Source: Rhodoblastus sp964425315 (GTDB taxonomy: Bacteria; Pseudomonadota; Alphaproteobacteria; Rhizobiales; Beijerinckiaceae). Taken from it: 25,395 nucleotides of DNA. The translations under genes and the position numbers were made by a program. Under the pieces are notes generated by a model. The model saw only the letters and a list, made by a program, of their open reading frames with translations, searched no databases and had not been told where the DNA came from. The stretch is from positions 1-25,395 of the forward strand of contig CAYRNB010000045.1 of NCBI GenBank assembly GCA_964425315.1, given 5' to 3'. This document shows positions 1 to 7,506 of the stretch, in pieces (position 1 is the first letter of the stretch; the number at the start of each line of letters is the position of its first letter).

Positions 1-548
1 AGCGGCACGCCGAGCGACAGCCAGAGGATGTCGGGCATGAGCGCATTGATCTCCTCGAGCTTTCGCTCCAGCGCTTCGCCCTTGAGATAGCCATGCGAGC
101 GGCCGCGCAGGTCGAGACGCGGATAGCTGCGCCTGGTTTCTTCATAGGCGGCGAGACTGGCCTCTTCGGTCGCGCCGAAAAGATAAAAGCTGACGCCCTC
201 GTCCTGCGCCATGCGCGCGACGGCGGGATAGAGATCGGTGGTTGCGACGCGCTGGGGCAGGGAGCGGCGCGAGAAGAGACGCGAGGCGAAAACCATCGCC
301 TGCCCGTCGGCGCTGATGAGATCGGCGCTGTCGATCAACGCGGCGAAAGCGGGGTCAAGGCGGCGGCGCGCCAGCACTTCGCCATTTACGGAAGTGAGAA
401 AGAGCGGCCGGCCGACGCGCGGCGCGGCGCGCGCCAGATCGAGCATCAGCCGCGCGGTCTGTTCCAGGTCCAGCCGCGCTACGGCGGCGCCCCCGACGAT
501 CCTCTTTTGAACGCTGGCGAGAATCTCTTCGCTGTTTTTCGCCGGCAT
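1..548 (-). CDS. WecG/TagA/CpsF family glycosyltransferase (partial, 3' end outside window)
   Basis: This frame stays open from an ATG at 548 to the window edge, giving about 182 codons. Members of this family transfer N-acetylmannosamine-type or related sugars from a UDP donor to a lipid-linked acceptor at the inner face of the membrane, for exopolysaccharide, teichoic acid or enterobacterial common antigen synthesis. Visible family marks are the early TSVNGE block (residues 52-57), the SADG block (79-82) with the Asp at the usual catalytic position, the following MVFASRL, then TTDLYPAV, and FYLFGA near 121. Families are usually about 240-260 residues, so some 60-80 residues lie outside. The start is supported by an AAGGA ribosome binding site 6 nt upstream on the minus strand. 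That site lies inside a long inverted repeat. The specific sugar and polymer cannot be told from this fragment. Confidence 0.85.
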   Translation of the reverse strand, partial: MPAKNSEEILASVQKRIVGGAAVARLDLEQTARLMLDLARAAPRVGRPLFLTSVNGEVLARRRLDPAFAALIDSADLISADGQAMVFASRLFSRRSLPQRVATTDLYPAVARMAQDEGVSFYLFGATEEASLAAYEETRRSYPRLDLRGRSHGYLKGEALERKLEEINALMPDILWLSLGVP

Positions 549-554
549 GGCGGG

Positions 555-643
555 TCCTTTTTTCTTGATCCGGTTTGAAGAGGCGCGCGCCGTTGCGCCA
601 AAATGGCGCGACCGGCGGCGTTTTCATGTGGATCAAGAAAAAA
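555..643 (-). promoter_or_regulatory. Long inverted repeat covering the ribosome binding site of the glycosyltransferase
   Basis: A perfect 14-base inverted repeat has arms at 558-571 (TTTTTTCTTGATCC) and 630-643 (GGATCAAGAAAAAA), separated by 58 bases. Between the arms lies a second small inverted repeat, GCGCCA (595-600) and TGGCGC (604-609). In the minus-strand transcript the arm nearer the gene runs directly into the AAGGA ribosome binding site of the glycosyltransferase. If the arms pair, the site would be partly hidden. It could instead be a DNA-level operator. No terminator function is implied. Confidence 0.45.
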
Positions 644-821
644 TCCTGCCAGGGGCATGATCCTTGGCGCATCGCTGCTTTCCGCGCAGGATGCGGGGCG
701 CGGGATCGTTTCCTTGGCTCTTGGCGAGACAATCCTGCGCCATTCCGCGACAAGCGCGGTCAGGTCGGCGTGACGCGCCGACGGCGTGCGCCTTCAAAGC
801 GCGAAGAGGGGAAACTTCGGT

Positions 822-2447
822 TCAGATTTCCTCGGGCGCCATGGCGATGGCGCCGCAGGGACATTCGCTGGCGCAGACGCCGCAGCCCTTGCAGAAGTCG
901 TAATTGAAGCGGAAGCCCTCGCCGGGGCCGACTTTTATCACCGCATTATCGGGGCAGACGCCATAGCAGTTGTCGCACTCGAAGCAATTGCCGCAGGAAA
1001 GGCAGCGCCGCGCCTCGTAAAGCGCATTGCTTTCGTCGAGTCCCTTGACCACTTCCTCGAAAGTCGAGGAGCGCCGCGCGATTTCGAGCGTCGGCCGCAC
1101 GGTCTTGGGCGCCTCGCCGTAATACCAAGCGTTCAGCTTGTCGAAGGAGGCGAGTTCGTGCTTGGGCGGCGGGGCGTAAGTTTCGCCGCGCAGCCAGGCG
1201 TCGATATGGCGCGCCGCCTTCTTGCCGTGACCCACCGCCACAGTCACCGTACGCTCGGACGGCGCCATGTCGCCGCCGGCGAATATGCCCGGCGCGCCGG
1301 TCATCATATTGGGGCCGACCTGGACGACGCCATTCTTGATTTCCAGGCCCGGCACGCCGTCGAGCAGCGACAGGTCGACGTCCTGGCCGAGCGCCAGGAT
1401 GACGCTGTCGGCTTCGAGCGTCTCCACTTCGCCGGTCGGTTGCGGAAAGCCGGTCTCGTCGAGCTTCATCTTCTCGACCGTGAGGGCGCCGGCCTCGACG
1501 TTCTTGATGGTCGAGAGCCATTTCATCATCACGCCTTCTTCCAGCGCCTCTTCCAGCTCGAAATCGTGCGCCGGCATTCTTTCGCGCGTGCGGCGATAGA
1601 CGATGATCGCCTCCTCGGCGCCGAGGCGCTTTGCGGTGCGCGCCACGTCAAGCGCGGTATTGCCGCCGCCGTAAACCACGACGCGGCGGCCGAGCATGGG
1701 CTTTTCCTCGCCCTCCATCGAACGCAGAACCTGCACGGCGTCGAGAATTTTCGCCGCTTCGCCGGCCGGAATATAGGCGCGCTTGGCGATATGGGCGCCG
1801 ACCGCGAGAAAGGCGGCGTCGAAACCGCCTTCCTTCATCGAGGCGCGAATATCCGTGACCTTGAAATTATAGCGGATGGTCACGCCGAGATCGGCGATCC
1901 GCGCCGCCTCCGCGTCGAGAATGTTGCGCGGCAGGCGATATTTGGGAATGCCGAAGCGCATCATGCCGCCGGGCGCGGGTCCGGCTTCGAATATGGTCAC
2001 GGCATGGCCGAGCCGCGCCAGATGATAAGCGGCGGAAAGGCCGGCGGGGCCGGCGCCGACGATCAGCGCTTTCTTGCCGGAGGATTTCGCTGGGCTTGCG
2101 AATTTCCATCCCTTTTCGATCGCCATGTCGCCGAGAAAGCGCTCGACCGAATTGATGCCGACGGCGGAATCGATCTGCGCGCGATTGCAGGCGTCTTCGC
2201 AGGGGTGGTAGCAGACGCGCCCCATCACGGCGGGCAGGGGATTGTTCTCCACCAGAGCCCGCCAGGCCGCTTCATATTGGCCCGCTTCGGCCTGGGCGAG
2301 CCAGCCCTGGATGTCCTCGCCAGCCGGGCAAGCGTGATTGCAGGGCGGCAGGCGGTGGACATATTCCGGACGAAAAGTGCGCCACGAGCCGGTGTGATTG
2401 GCGAGCGAGGTGCCGACATCGAGCGTGACCGCGAAATCATGATCCAT
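822..2447 (-). CDS. GltD-like FAD/NAD(P) oxidoreductase with C-terminal 2[4Fe-4S] ferredoxin domain, last gene of the 2-oxoacid oxidoreductase operon
   Basis: This 541-residue protein is built like the small subunit of glutamate synthase. An N-terminal Fe-S domain has Cys at about 36, 40, 79, 83 and 87. A first dinucleotide fold has GAGPAG at 131-136, and a second dinucleotide fold lies in the middle (YGGGNTALD). A Cys-rich tail adds two ferredoxin motifs, C488-x2-C491-x2-C494-x3-C498-P and C519-x2-C522-x2-C525-x3-C529-P, preceded by an extra CxxC (482, 485). It is the final cistron after gamma, alpha and beta subunits of a 2-oxoacid oxidoreductase. The separate delta ferredoxin subunit is missing from that operon, so the tail probably replaces it and the flavin part passes electrons to or from NAD(P). 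The ATG at 2447 has GGGGAG 8 nt upstream. A GTG at 2468 overlapping the beta stop is less likely. A comparable flavoprotein subunit is known in phenylglyoxylate:NAD oxidoreductase (PadH). Confidence 0.85.
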   Translation of the reverse strand: MDHDFAVTLDVGTSLANHTGSWRTFRPEYVHRLPPCNHACPAGEDIQGWLAQAEAGQYEAAWRALVENNPLPAVMGRVCYHPCEDACNRAQIDSAVGINSVERFLGDMAIEKGWKFASPAKSSGKKALIVGAGPAGLSAAYHLARLGHAVTIFEAGPAPGGMMRFGIPKYRLPRNILDAEAARIADLGVTIRYNFKVTDIRASMKEGGFDAAFLAVGAHIAKRAYIPAGEAAKILDAVQVLRSMEGEEKPMLGRRVVVYGGGNTALDVARTAKRLGAEEAIIVYRRTRERMPAHDFELEEALEEGVMMKWLSTIKNVEAGALTVEKMKLDETGFPQPTGEVETLEADSVILALGQDVDLSLLDGVPGLEIKNGVVQVGPNMMTGAPGIFAGGDMAPSERTVTVAVGHGKKAARHIDAWLRGETYAPPPKHELASFDKLNAWYYGEAPKTVRPTLEIARRSSTFEEVVKGLDESNALYEARRCLSCGNCFECDNCYGVCPDNAVIKVGPGEGFRFNYDFCKGCGVCASECPCGAIAMAPEEI

Positions 2448-2464
2448 AGTTGATCTCCCCAACC

Positions 2465-3496
2465 TCACGCTTCTTCGTCTTCGCCGAGCAGGCCGTATTC
2501 GGCGATATGGGCGTCGCAGATCGCCTGCAGTCGCGCCACGCGCGGGTCTTCTTCTCCGCCGCGGAAGAGATGGGCGAAGCGCTTCTGCAATTTCAGATAT
2601 TCCCGCACCGGAACCTGCCGTCGGATCTTGCGCGCATGGGTGATGCGGCCGTGCTCCGCCTCGAAGATCGGAAAAAAGCCGCTTTCGACCGCGAGCCGCG
2701 CCAGCTTGATCGTATCGGCCGAGGCCGCGCCCCAGCCGAGCGGGCAGGGCACGTCGATCTGGATATAGCGCGCGCCATGGATCGACATGGCCTTGAACAC
2801 CTTGCGCTCAAGGTCATGGAGATCGGCGACCGTGGCGGTGGCGACATAGGGAATGTTGTGGGCGACGGCGATTTTCGGCACGAATTTGCCAGTGCCGAAG
2901 ACATTGCCCGGTTCGGGGCCGACCGCCGGCGTCGTGGCGGTGCGCGCCGCCGGCGGCGTGGCGGACGAGCGCTGCACGCCGGTGTTCATATAGCCTTCGT
3001 TGTCGTAGCAGATATAGAGAACGTCGTCGTTGCGCTCGAACATGCCGGACAGGCACTGGAAGCCGATGTCGGTGGTGCCGCCGTCGCCGCCCTGCGCGAT
3101 CACCCGCGTTTTTCTCTTTTTTACCCGCATGGCGGCCGCGACGCCGGTCGCCACCGCCGCGGCGTTGCCGAACAGCGAATGAAGCCAGGGCAATTGCCAC
3201 GAGGTTTCGGGATAGGGCGTGGTGAAGACTTCGAGACACCCCGTCGCGTTGACGGCGATGAGATCGTTATCCGCCGCGCGCATGGCGGCGTCTATGGCGT
3301 AGCGCGCGCCGAGCGCCTCGCCGCAGCCCTGGCAGGCGCGATGGCCGCTGGTCAGCGCGTTGCTGCGGTCCTGCGACGCCTGAACGGCGCGCTCGGTTTC
3401 CGACACCAGCCGGTTGCCGACGGTGAACGTGCCCTTCTGGTAGAATTTCAGTTTCTGCGAGGCTTCGCCCGGAGCGAGAATTTTGACGTCGTCCAT
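2465..3496 (-). CDS. porB: 2-oxoacid (pyruvate-type):ferredoxin oxidoreductase beta subunit
   Basis: This 343-residue thiamine-pyrophosphate subunit has GDGG at 137-140 followed by the NEGYMNTG block at 166-173, the classic TPP/Mg binding pair. CQGCGE (C55, C58) and a later ATGC (C87) are expected ligands of the proximal [4Fe-4S] cluster. With the alpha and gamma subunits it performs CoA-dependent oxidative decarboxylation of a 2-oxoacid, or the reverse carboxylation, in the cytoplasm. The ATG at 3496 has a GA-rich ribosome binding site (AGGGAGAGGG) and lies 11 nt after the alpha stop. Longer upstream frames run into the alpha gene and are not needed. The length and the clear TPP motifs make the family assignment firm. 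The pyruvate preference is inferred from similarity of the alpha subunit. Confidence 0.9.
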   Translation of the reverse strand: MDDVKILAPGEASQKLKFYQKGTFTVGNRLVSETERAVQASQDRSNALTSGHRACQGCGEALGARYAIDAAMRAADNDLIAVNATGCLEVFTTPYPETSWQLPWLHSLFGNAAAVATGVAAAMRVKKRKTRVIAQGGDGGTTDIGFQCLSGMFERNDDVLYICYDNEGYMNTGVQRSSATPPAARTATTPAVGPEPGNVFGTGKFVPKIAVAHNIPYVATATVADLHDLERKVFKAMSIHGARYIQIDVPCPLGWGAASADTIKLARLAVESGFFPIFEAEHGRITHARKIRRQVPVREYLKLQKRFAHLFRGGEEDPRVARLQAICDAHIAEYGLLGEDEEA

Positions 3497-3507
3497 AGCC
3501 CTCTCCC

Positions 3508-4770
3508 TCATTCCGGCGGCAAATGGCTGGCGGCGGCCAGCTGGCGCAGAATATTCTCGGCGGTCGACCCCGAGCGGCGGATTTTGCGCCCGCGGTGGAT
3601 TTCCCGGCCGACAACGCGCTCGTTGAGATCGAGGAAATGCGCGCCTTCCCAAGGGTTCTCCGCCGCCATCTGGAACAGGCCGCGCAGGCTGTCGCGGGTG
3701 ATCGGGCGCCCGCCAAGGCCAGCTATGGCCGAATGAAGCTTGGGCGGCTTTTCGAGATTGCGCAGGGCGGCGTCGATATTGTCGGCGAGTGGGCCGCCGA
3801 CGCCGACGGCGATGGATTTCTCCACCACCACGACATTTTTGGCGCCGGCCAGAATTTCGCGTAGCTCCTCGACCGGGAAAGGCCGATAGGAAACCAGCGA
3901 AACGACGCCGATCCTCACGCCGTCGGCGCGCATGTCGTCGACCACGTCCTTGATCGTGCCGCAGACCGAGCCCATGGCGACGACAACGGTTTCGGCGTCC
4001 TCGACGCGATAGGAGCGCAGCAGGCCGCCGGCGGCGCGGCCGAATTTTTTGGCGAATTCCTCGGAAAAAGCCGGGATCAACTGCAGGGCCTGGCGCTGCT
4101 TGTAATGGGCGAGGAAGCGGACTTCGGTGAAGGCGTCGGGGCCGACCATGGCGCCGATCGAGGCGGGATTTTGCGGATCGAGCACCTGCACCGGGTCGTA
4201 AGGCGGCAGGAAGGCGTCCACCTGGGCCTGGTCGGGAACATCGACGCGCTCGACCGCATGGGTGAGGATGAAGCCGTCGACGCAGACCATGACCGGCATC
4301 GACAATTCCTCCGCAAGCCGGAAGGCGAGGATATGCAGATCGACCGCCTCCTGGTTGGTTTCGGCGAAGAGCTGAATCCAGCCGGCGTCGCGCATCGACA
4401 TGGCGTCGGAATGGTCGTTCCAGATATTGATCGGCGCGCCAATGGCGCGGTTGCCCAGGGTCATGACGATGGGCAGGCCGAGGCCGGCGGCGTTATAGAC
4501 AGCCTCCGCCATGAACAGCAGGCCCTGCGAGGCGGTCGCCGTATAGGCGCGCGCGCCGGCGGCCGAAGCGCCGATGGCGACAGAAAGAGCGGCGAATTCG
4601 CTTTCGACATTGATGAATTCGCAATCCTTCAGCTCGCCTTTCTTCACCAGTTCGCCGACCCCCTCGACAATATGGGTCTGCGGGGTGATCGGATAGGCGC
4701 AGATCACTTCCGGCCGGCACAGAGCGATGGCTTCCGCCATGGCGCGCGAACCTTCAACTTGCTTCAGCAT
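3508..4770 (-). CDS. porA: 2-oxoacid (pyruvate-type):ferredoxin oxidoreductase alpha subunit
   Basis: This 420-residue subunit binds the pyrimidine part of TPP. The N-terminus has the family signature YPITPQT (residues about 26-32), then a conserved ESEFAA stretch and TATASQGL. The central blocks INIWNDHSDAMSMRD and GWIQLFAETNQEA closely resemble pyruvate oxidoreductase alpha chains, which favours pyruvate over 2-oxoglutarate or branched-chain substrates (recognition from memory, not an alignment). VCVDGFILTH follows. The C-terminal half has the usual SVCGTIKDVVDDMR region. The start at 4770 lies 9 nt downstream of the gamma stop, and the ribosome binding site TGAGGA overlaps that stop, which indicates coupled translation. 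Phenylglyoxylate or another arylglyoxylate remains possible. Confidence 0.9.
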   Translation of the reverse strand: MLKQVEGSRAMAEAIALCRPEVICAYPITPQTHIVEGVGELVKKGELKDCEFINVESEFAALSVAIGASAAGARAYTATASQGLLFMAEAVYNAAGLGLPIVMTLGNRAIGAPINIWNDHSDAMSMRDAGWIQLFAETNQEAVDLHILAFRLAEELSMPVMVCVDGFILTHAVERVDVPDQAQVDAFLPPYDPVQVLDPQNPASIGAMVGPDAFTEVRFLAHYKQRQALQLIPAFSEEFAKKFGRAAGGLLRSYRVEDAETVVVAMGSVCGTIKDVVDDMRADGVRIGVVSLVSYRPFPVEELREILAGAKNVVVVEKSIAVGVGGPLADNIDAALRNLEKPPKLHSAIAGLGGRPITRDSLRGLFQMAAENPWEGAHFLDLNERVVGREIHRGRKIRRSGSTAENILRQLAAASHLPPE

Positions 4771-4779
4771 GGGCGTTCC

Positions 4780-5361
4780 TCACGCGATAGTAGGGGCGCG
4801 TTCCTGCGTCTTGACAATGTCGTATGCGTCCTGCGCCGCCTGAATATTGGCCTCGCCGACCTTGCCCGGGAAAGCCTCGGCGATGGCGCGCTTGACGCTG
4901 TCGAAATGGACCAGGCCGGTCAGGGCGGAAAATGCGCCGAGCAGAGCCGCATTGGGCGCCGGACGTTTGACATATTGCAGCGCCAACTCGGTCGCCGGCA
5001 CGATCACCGCATGTCCCTGTGGCAATTTGTCGACGACGGCGCCGAGATGCAGATCGTCGAAGGTCTTGTTGGTGTTGACCAGCAGATAGCCCTCCGGCCG
5101 CAAGCCGGCGAAAACGTCGACCACTTTCAGCAGGGTGGGGTCCTGCAGGATGACGCAATCGGGATCCTGGATCGGCTCGCGCAGGCGGATTTCCTTATCC
5201 GCTATGCGGCAGAAAGCCACGACCGGCGCGCCGGTGCGCTCCGAACCGAAACTCGGAAAGGCCTGGGCGTGGCGGCCCTCGACAAAAGCGGCGACCGAGA
5301 GCATTTCCGCCCCGGTCACCACGCCCTGGCCGCCTCGGCCGTGAATGCGAATCTGAAACAT
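4780..5361 (-). CDS. porG: 2-oxoacid (pyruvate-type):ferredoxin oxidoreductase gamma subunit
   Basis: This 193-residue protein begins with IRIHGRGGQGVVT (residues 4-16), the hallmark of the gamma domain of pyruvate/ketoisovalerate oxidoreductases, and continues with PSFGSERTGAPV (about 36-47), the conserved stretch lining the CoA-handling domain. It is the first gene of the four-gene operon gamma-alpha-beta-flavoprotein. The start is supported by GGAGG a few bases upstream. A gene for the small delta ferredoxin, which usually follows gamma in four-subunit enzymes, is absent here. The complete enzyme would supply or consume low-potential electrons at the pyruvate/acetyl-CoA node. Confidence 0.9.
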   Translation of the reverse strand: MFQIRIHGRGGQGVVTGAEMLSVAAFVEGRHAQAFPSFGSERTGAPVVAFCRIADKEIRLREPIQDPDCVILQDPTLLKVVDVFAGLRPEGYLLVNTNKTFDDLHLGAVVDKLPQGHAVIVPATELALQYVKRPAPNAALLGAFSALTGLVHFDSVKRAIAEAFPGKVGEANIQAAQDAYDIVKTQERAPTIA

Positions 5362-5631
5362 CGTTTCCTCCGCTCGCCCGACGGCGGGCCTCCGCCCCCT
5401 CGCGCCGCCTCTTCAGCCGCCCGAAATTTTCGTTGGAATTTAAGACCGATGCAAGAGCGCGTCGCCTTGATGTTTCTCAAGACGCGATCTCTTTCCCGCG
5501 TCTAATCTGTCAAGGCAGAGCCGCCGTGGAAGGCGATTGGTTGAAACTACCAATCTTGTAAAGCACGGATATGGCGAGGATAATGCAGGGCGTCGAAATA
5601 TCGCCCGCGATTTCTCGCAGGAGGGTGAAAC
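5362..5631. promoter_or_regulatory. Divergent intergenic region between the oxidoreductase operon and the mla operon
   Basis: Both transcription units must start within these 270 bases, or upstream of any leader they share. No convincing -35/-10 pair is visible. A perfect 7-base inverted repeat, GATTGGT (5535-5541) and ACCAATC (5549-5555) with a 7-base spacer, sits about 77 bases upstream of mlaE and is a candidate operator for that operon. The mlaE ribosome binding site AGGAGG ends about 7 nt before its ATG at 5632. No coding region is supported here. Confidence 0.4.
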
Positions 5632-6756
5632 ATGGCCTCCGACGCCCTTATCGACATCAGGCACCGTGCCGAAAAGCTCGAGATCGTCGGCTCCGGCGCC
5701 TGGGTGGCGAAAAACGCCCGGCGGCTCGAATCGCTGACCGATCAAATATTTGCGATGGAGGCGGCGCGCATCGCCATAGATGCGCGGGACATCAACGAAT
5801 TCGATACTTTCGGCGCCTGGGCGCTGGCGCGGCTGGCGCGGGGAAACGGCAAGAGCGAGGCCGCGCTCGTCGGCCTGCCCGATCGCTTCAAGGACCTTTA
5901 CGACAAGGTGCAGGAATCCAATCGGCGCGAGAAGGCGCCGGACAAGCGCTCGCGCGGCCTCTTCGGCTTTTTCGAGGACGTCGGCCTTCGATGGCGCGAT
6001 TTCATCATCGACGGCGGGCTTTATCTCAGCATGATTGGGGCGCTCGCAACCGCCGTCGTCGACGTTGTCCTGCATCCGCGCCGCCTGCGTTTCGCCGCCC
6101 TGGCGAACCAGATCGACCGCGTCGGCTGGAGCTCGATTCCGATTATCGTGCTCATCACTCTTCTGATCGGCGGCATTATCTCGCAGCAGGGCATTTTTCA
6201 TTTCAGGAAATTCGGCGCCGACGATTACGTCGTTGATCTCGTCGGCATTTTGGTTTTGCGCGAGATCGGCGTGCTGATCGTCTCGATCATGGTCGCCGGC
6301 CGGTCGGGCAGCTCCTATACCGCCGAAATCGGCTCGATGAAGATGCGCGAGGAGATCGACGCCCTGCGCACCATGGGCCGCGATCCCATGGAAGTGCTGA
6401 TCCTGCCGCGCATCTTCGCCCTGGTCGTCAGCCTGCCCGCTCTGACCTTTATCGGCTCGATGGCGGCGCTCCTCGGCGGCGGCCTGGTCGCCTGGTTTTA
6501 TGGCGGCATGGACCCCGCCATTTTTATCGCGCGCCTGCGCGACGCCGTTTCGATCGAGGATTTTCAGGTCGGCCTGATCAAATCGCCTTTCATGGCTTTG
6601 GCCATAGGAATCGTGGCCTGCACGGAAGGCCTCAAAGTGCGGGGCAGCGCTGAATCGCTCGGGCTGCAGACCACGACTTCGGTGGTGAAGTCGATTTTCC
6701 TGGTCATCGTTCTCGATGGTTTTTTCGCCATCTTCTTTTCCTCGATCGGCATGTGA
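5632..6756 (+). CDS. mlaE: Mla-type phospholipid ABC transporter permease with N-terminal STAS (MlaB-like) domain
   Basis: This 374-residue inner-membrane protein is the permease of an MCE-family lipid transporter that moves phospholipids between the inner and outer membranes. Residues 1 to about 100 are soluble and read as a STAS domain, the fold of stand-alone MlaB in enterobacteria. The rest is the MlaE domain, with hydrophobic segments near 160-185, 195-220, 255-290 and 345-370 and conserved stretches such as VAGRSGSSYTAEIGSMK and EIDALRTMG. The ATG at 5632 has a strong AGGAGG ribosome binding site. The stop at 6756 is followed after one base by the ATG of the ATPase gene. Because the STAS part is fused, no separate mlaB is expected. 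Confidence 0.92.
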   Translation: MASDALIDIRHRAEKLEIVGSGAWVAKNARRLESLTDQIFAMEAARIAIDARDINEFDTFGAWALARLARGNGKSEAALVGLPDRFKDLYDKVQESNRREKAPDKRSRGLFGFFEDVGLRWRDFIIDGGLYLSMIGALATAVVDVVLHPRRLRFAALANQIDRVGWSSIPIIVLITLLIGGIISQQGIFHFRKFGADDYVVDLVGILVLREIGVLIVSIMVAGRSGSSYTAEIGSMKMREEIDALRTMGRDPMEVLILPRIFALVVSLPALTFIGSMAALLGGGLVAWFYGGMDPAIFIARLRDAVSIEDFQVGLIKSPFMALAIGIVACTEGLKVRGSAESLGLQTTTSVVKSIFLVIVLDGFFAIFFSSIGM

Positions 6757-6757
6757 C

Positions 6758-7498
6758 ATGACGNNNNNNNNNNNNNNNNNNNNNNNNNNNNNNNNNNNNN
6801 NNNNNNNNNNNNNNNNNNNNNNNNNNNNNNNNNNNNNNNNNNNNNNNNNNNNNNNNNNNNNNNTGCTGCGCGCCGTTCTCGGCCTCATACCCAAGGCGGC
6901 GGGAAGCATAGAAATTTTAGGCGTGGATCGCGACAAGGAGAGTCCGAGTCAGTTGCGGGACATCGAGCGGCGCTGGGGGGTGCTCTATCAGCAGGGCGCC
7001 CTGTTCTCGTCGCTCACCGTTTTTCAGAATCTCGAATTCCCCATGCGGGAATATCTCGATCTCTCACCGCGCATGATGCGGGATGTGGCGACCGCGAAGC
7101 TCGAAATGGTCGGGCTCGATCCGGACGACGGCGACAAACTGCCTTCCGAACTTTCCGGCGGCATGACCAAGCGCGTCGCTTTGGCGCGGGCCCTGGCGCT
7201 CGATCCCGAAATCGTCTTCCTCGACGAGCCGACATCCGGCCTCGATCCCATCGCCGCCGGCGAATTCGACAGTCTGATCAAGACGCTCCAGCGCACCTTC
7301 GGCATGACTGTCTTCATGATCACCCACGATCTCGACTGCCTGCGTCTTGTCTGCGACCGCATCGCCGCCCTTGCCGACGGACGCATCGTCGAGACCGGCT
7401 CGATGTCGACCATGCGCAATTCGGCCCATCCCTGGGTGCAGACCTATTTCAGCGCCGCGCGCAGCCATTCCGGGCTCGGCGCGCAGGAAGCCGTGTGA
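6758..7498 (+). CDS. mlaF: Mla-type phospholipid ABC transporter ATP-binding protein (interrupted by an assembly gap)
   Basis: This is the ATPase subunit of the Mla transporter. The ATG at 6758 lies one base after the permease stop. After two codons the sequence becomes 100 Ns (6764-6863), which hides the N-terminal strands and the Walker A loop. After the gap come VLYQQGALFSSLTVFQN (Q-loop), LSGGM (signature), LALDPEIVFLDEPTSGLDP (Walker B and D-loop) and MITHD (H-loop). The visible 246-residue length assumes a 100-base gap, but family members have roughly 50 residues before the region where sequence resumes, so the true gap is probably somewhat longer. The stop at 7498 is followed by the MlaD-type gene. 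The frame happens to be continuous across the N run. Confidence 0.9.
   Translation: MTXXXXXXXXXXXXXXXXXXXXXXXXXXXXXXXXXXLRAVLGLIPKAAGSIEILGVDRDKESPSQLRDIERRWGVLYQQGALFSSLTVFQNLEFPMREYLDLSPRMMRDVATAKLEMVGLDPDDGDKLPSELSGGMTKRVALARALALDPEIVFLDEPTSGLDPIAAGEFDSLIKTLQRTFGMTVFMITHDLDCLRLVCDRIAALADGRIVETGSMSTMRNSAHPWVQTYFSAARSHSGLGAQEAV
6764..6863. other. Assembly gap of 100 Ns
   Basis: Exactly 100 Ns, the conventional placeholder for a scaffold gap of unknown size. It lies inside mlaF and removes its Walker A region. Distances across it should not be trusted. Confidence 0.98.
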
Positions 7499-7506
7499 GG
7501 CGGACC

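Noticed and set aside
93..578. Plus-strand open frame opposite the glycosyltransferase gene
   Set aside because: It is antisense to a frame with clear family motifs and a good ribosome binding site, and its protein is low-complexity Ala/Arg/Gly with no recognisable domain.
786..2453. Long plus-strand frame of about 555 codons
   Set aside because: It mirrors the GltD-like gene; GC-rich codon bias creates long antisense frames. The minus-strand protein has all expected Fe-S and nucleotide motifs.
5440..6936. Minus-strand frame of nearly 500 codons across the gap
   Set aside because: It is antisense to mlaE, runs through Ns, and encodes an Asp/Arg/His-rich sequence without any family pattern.
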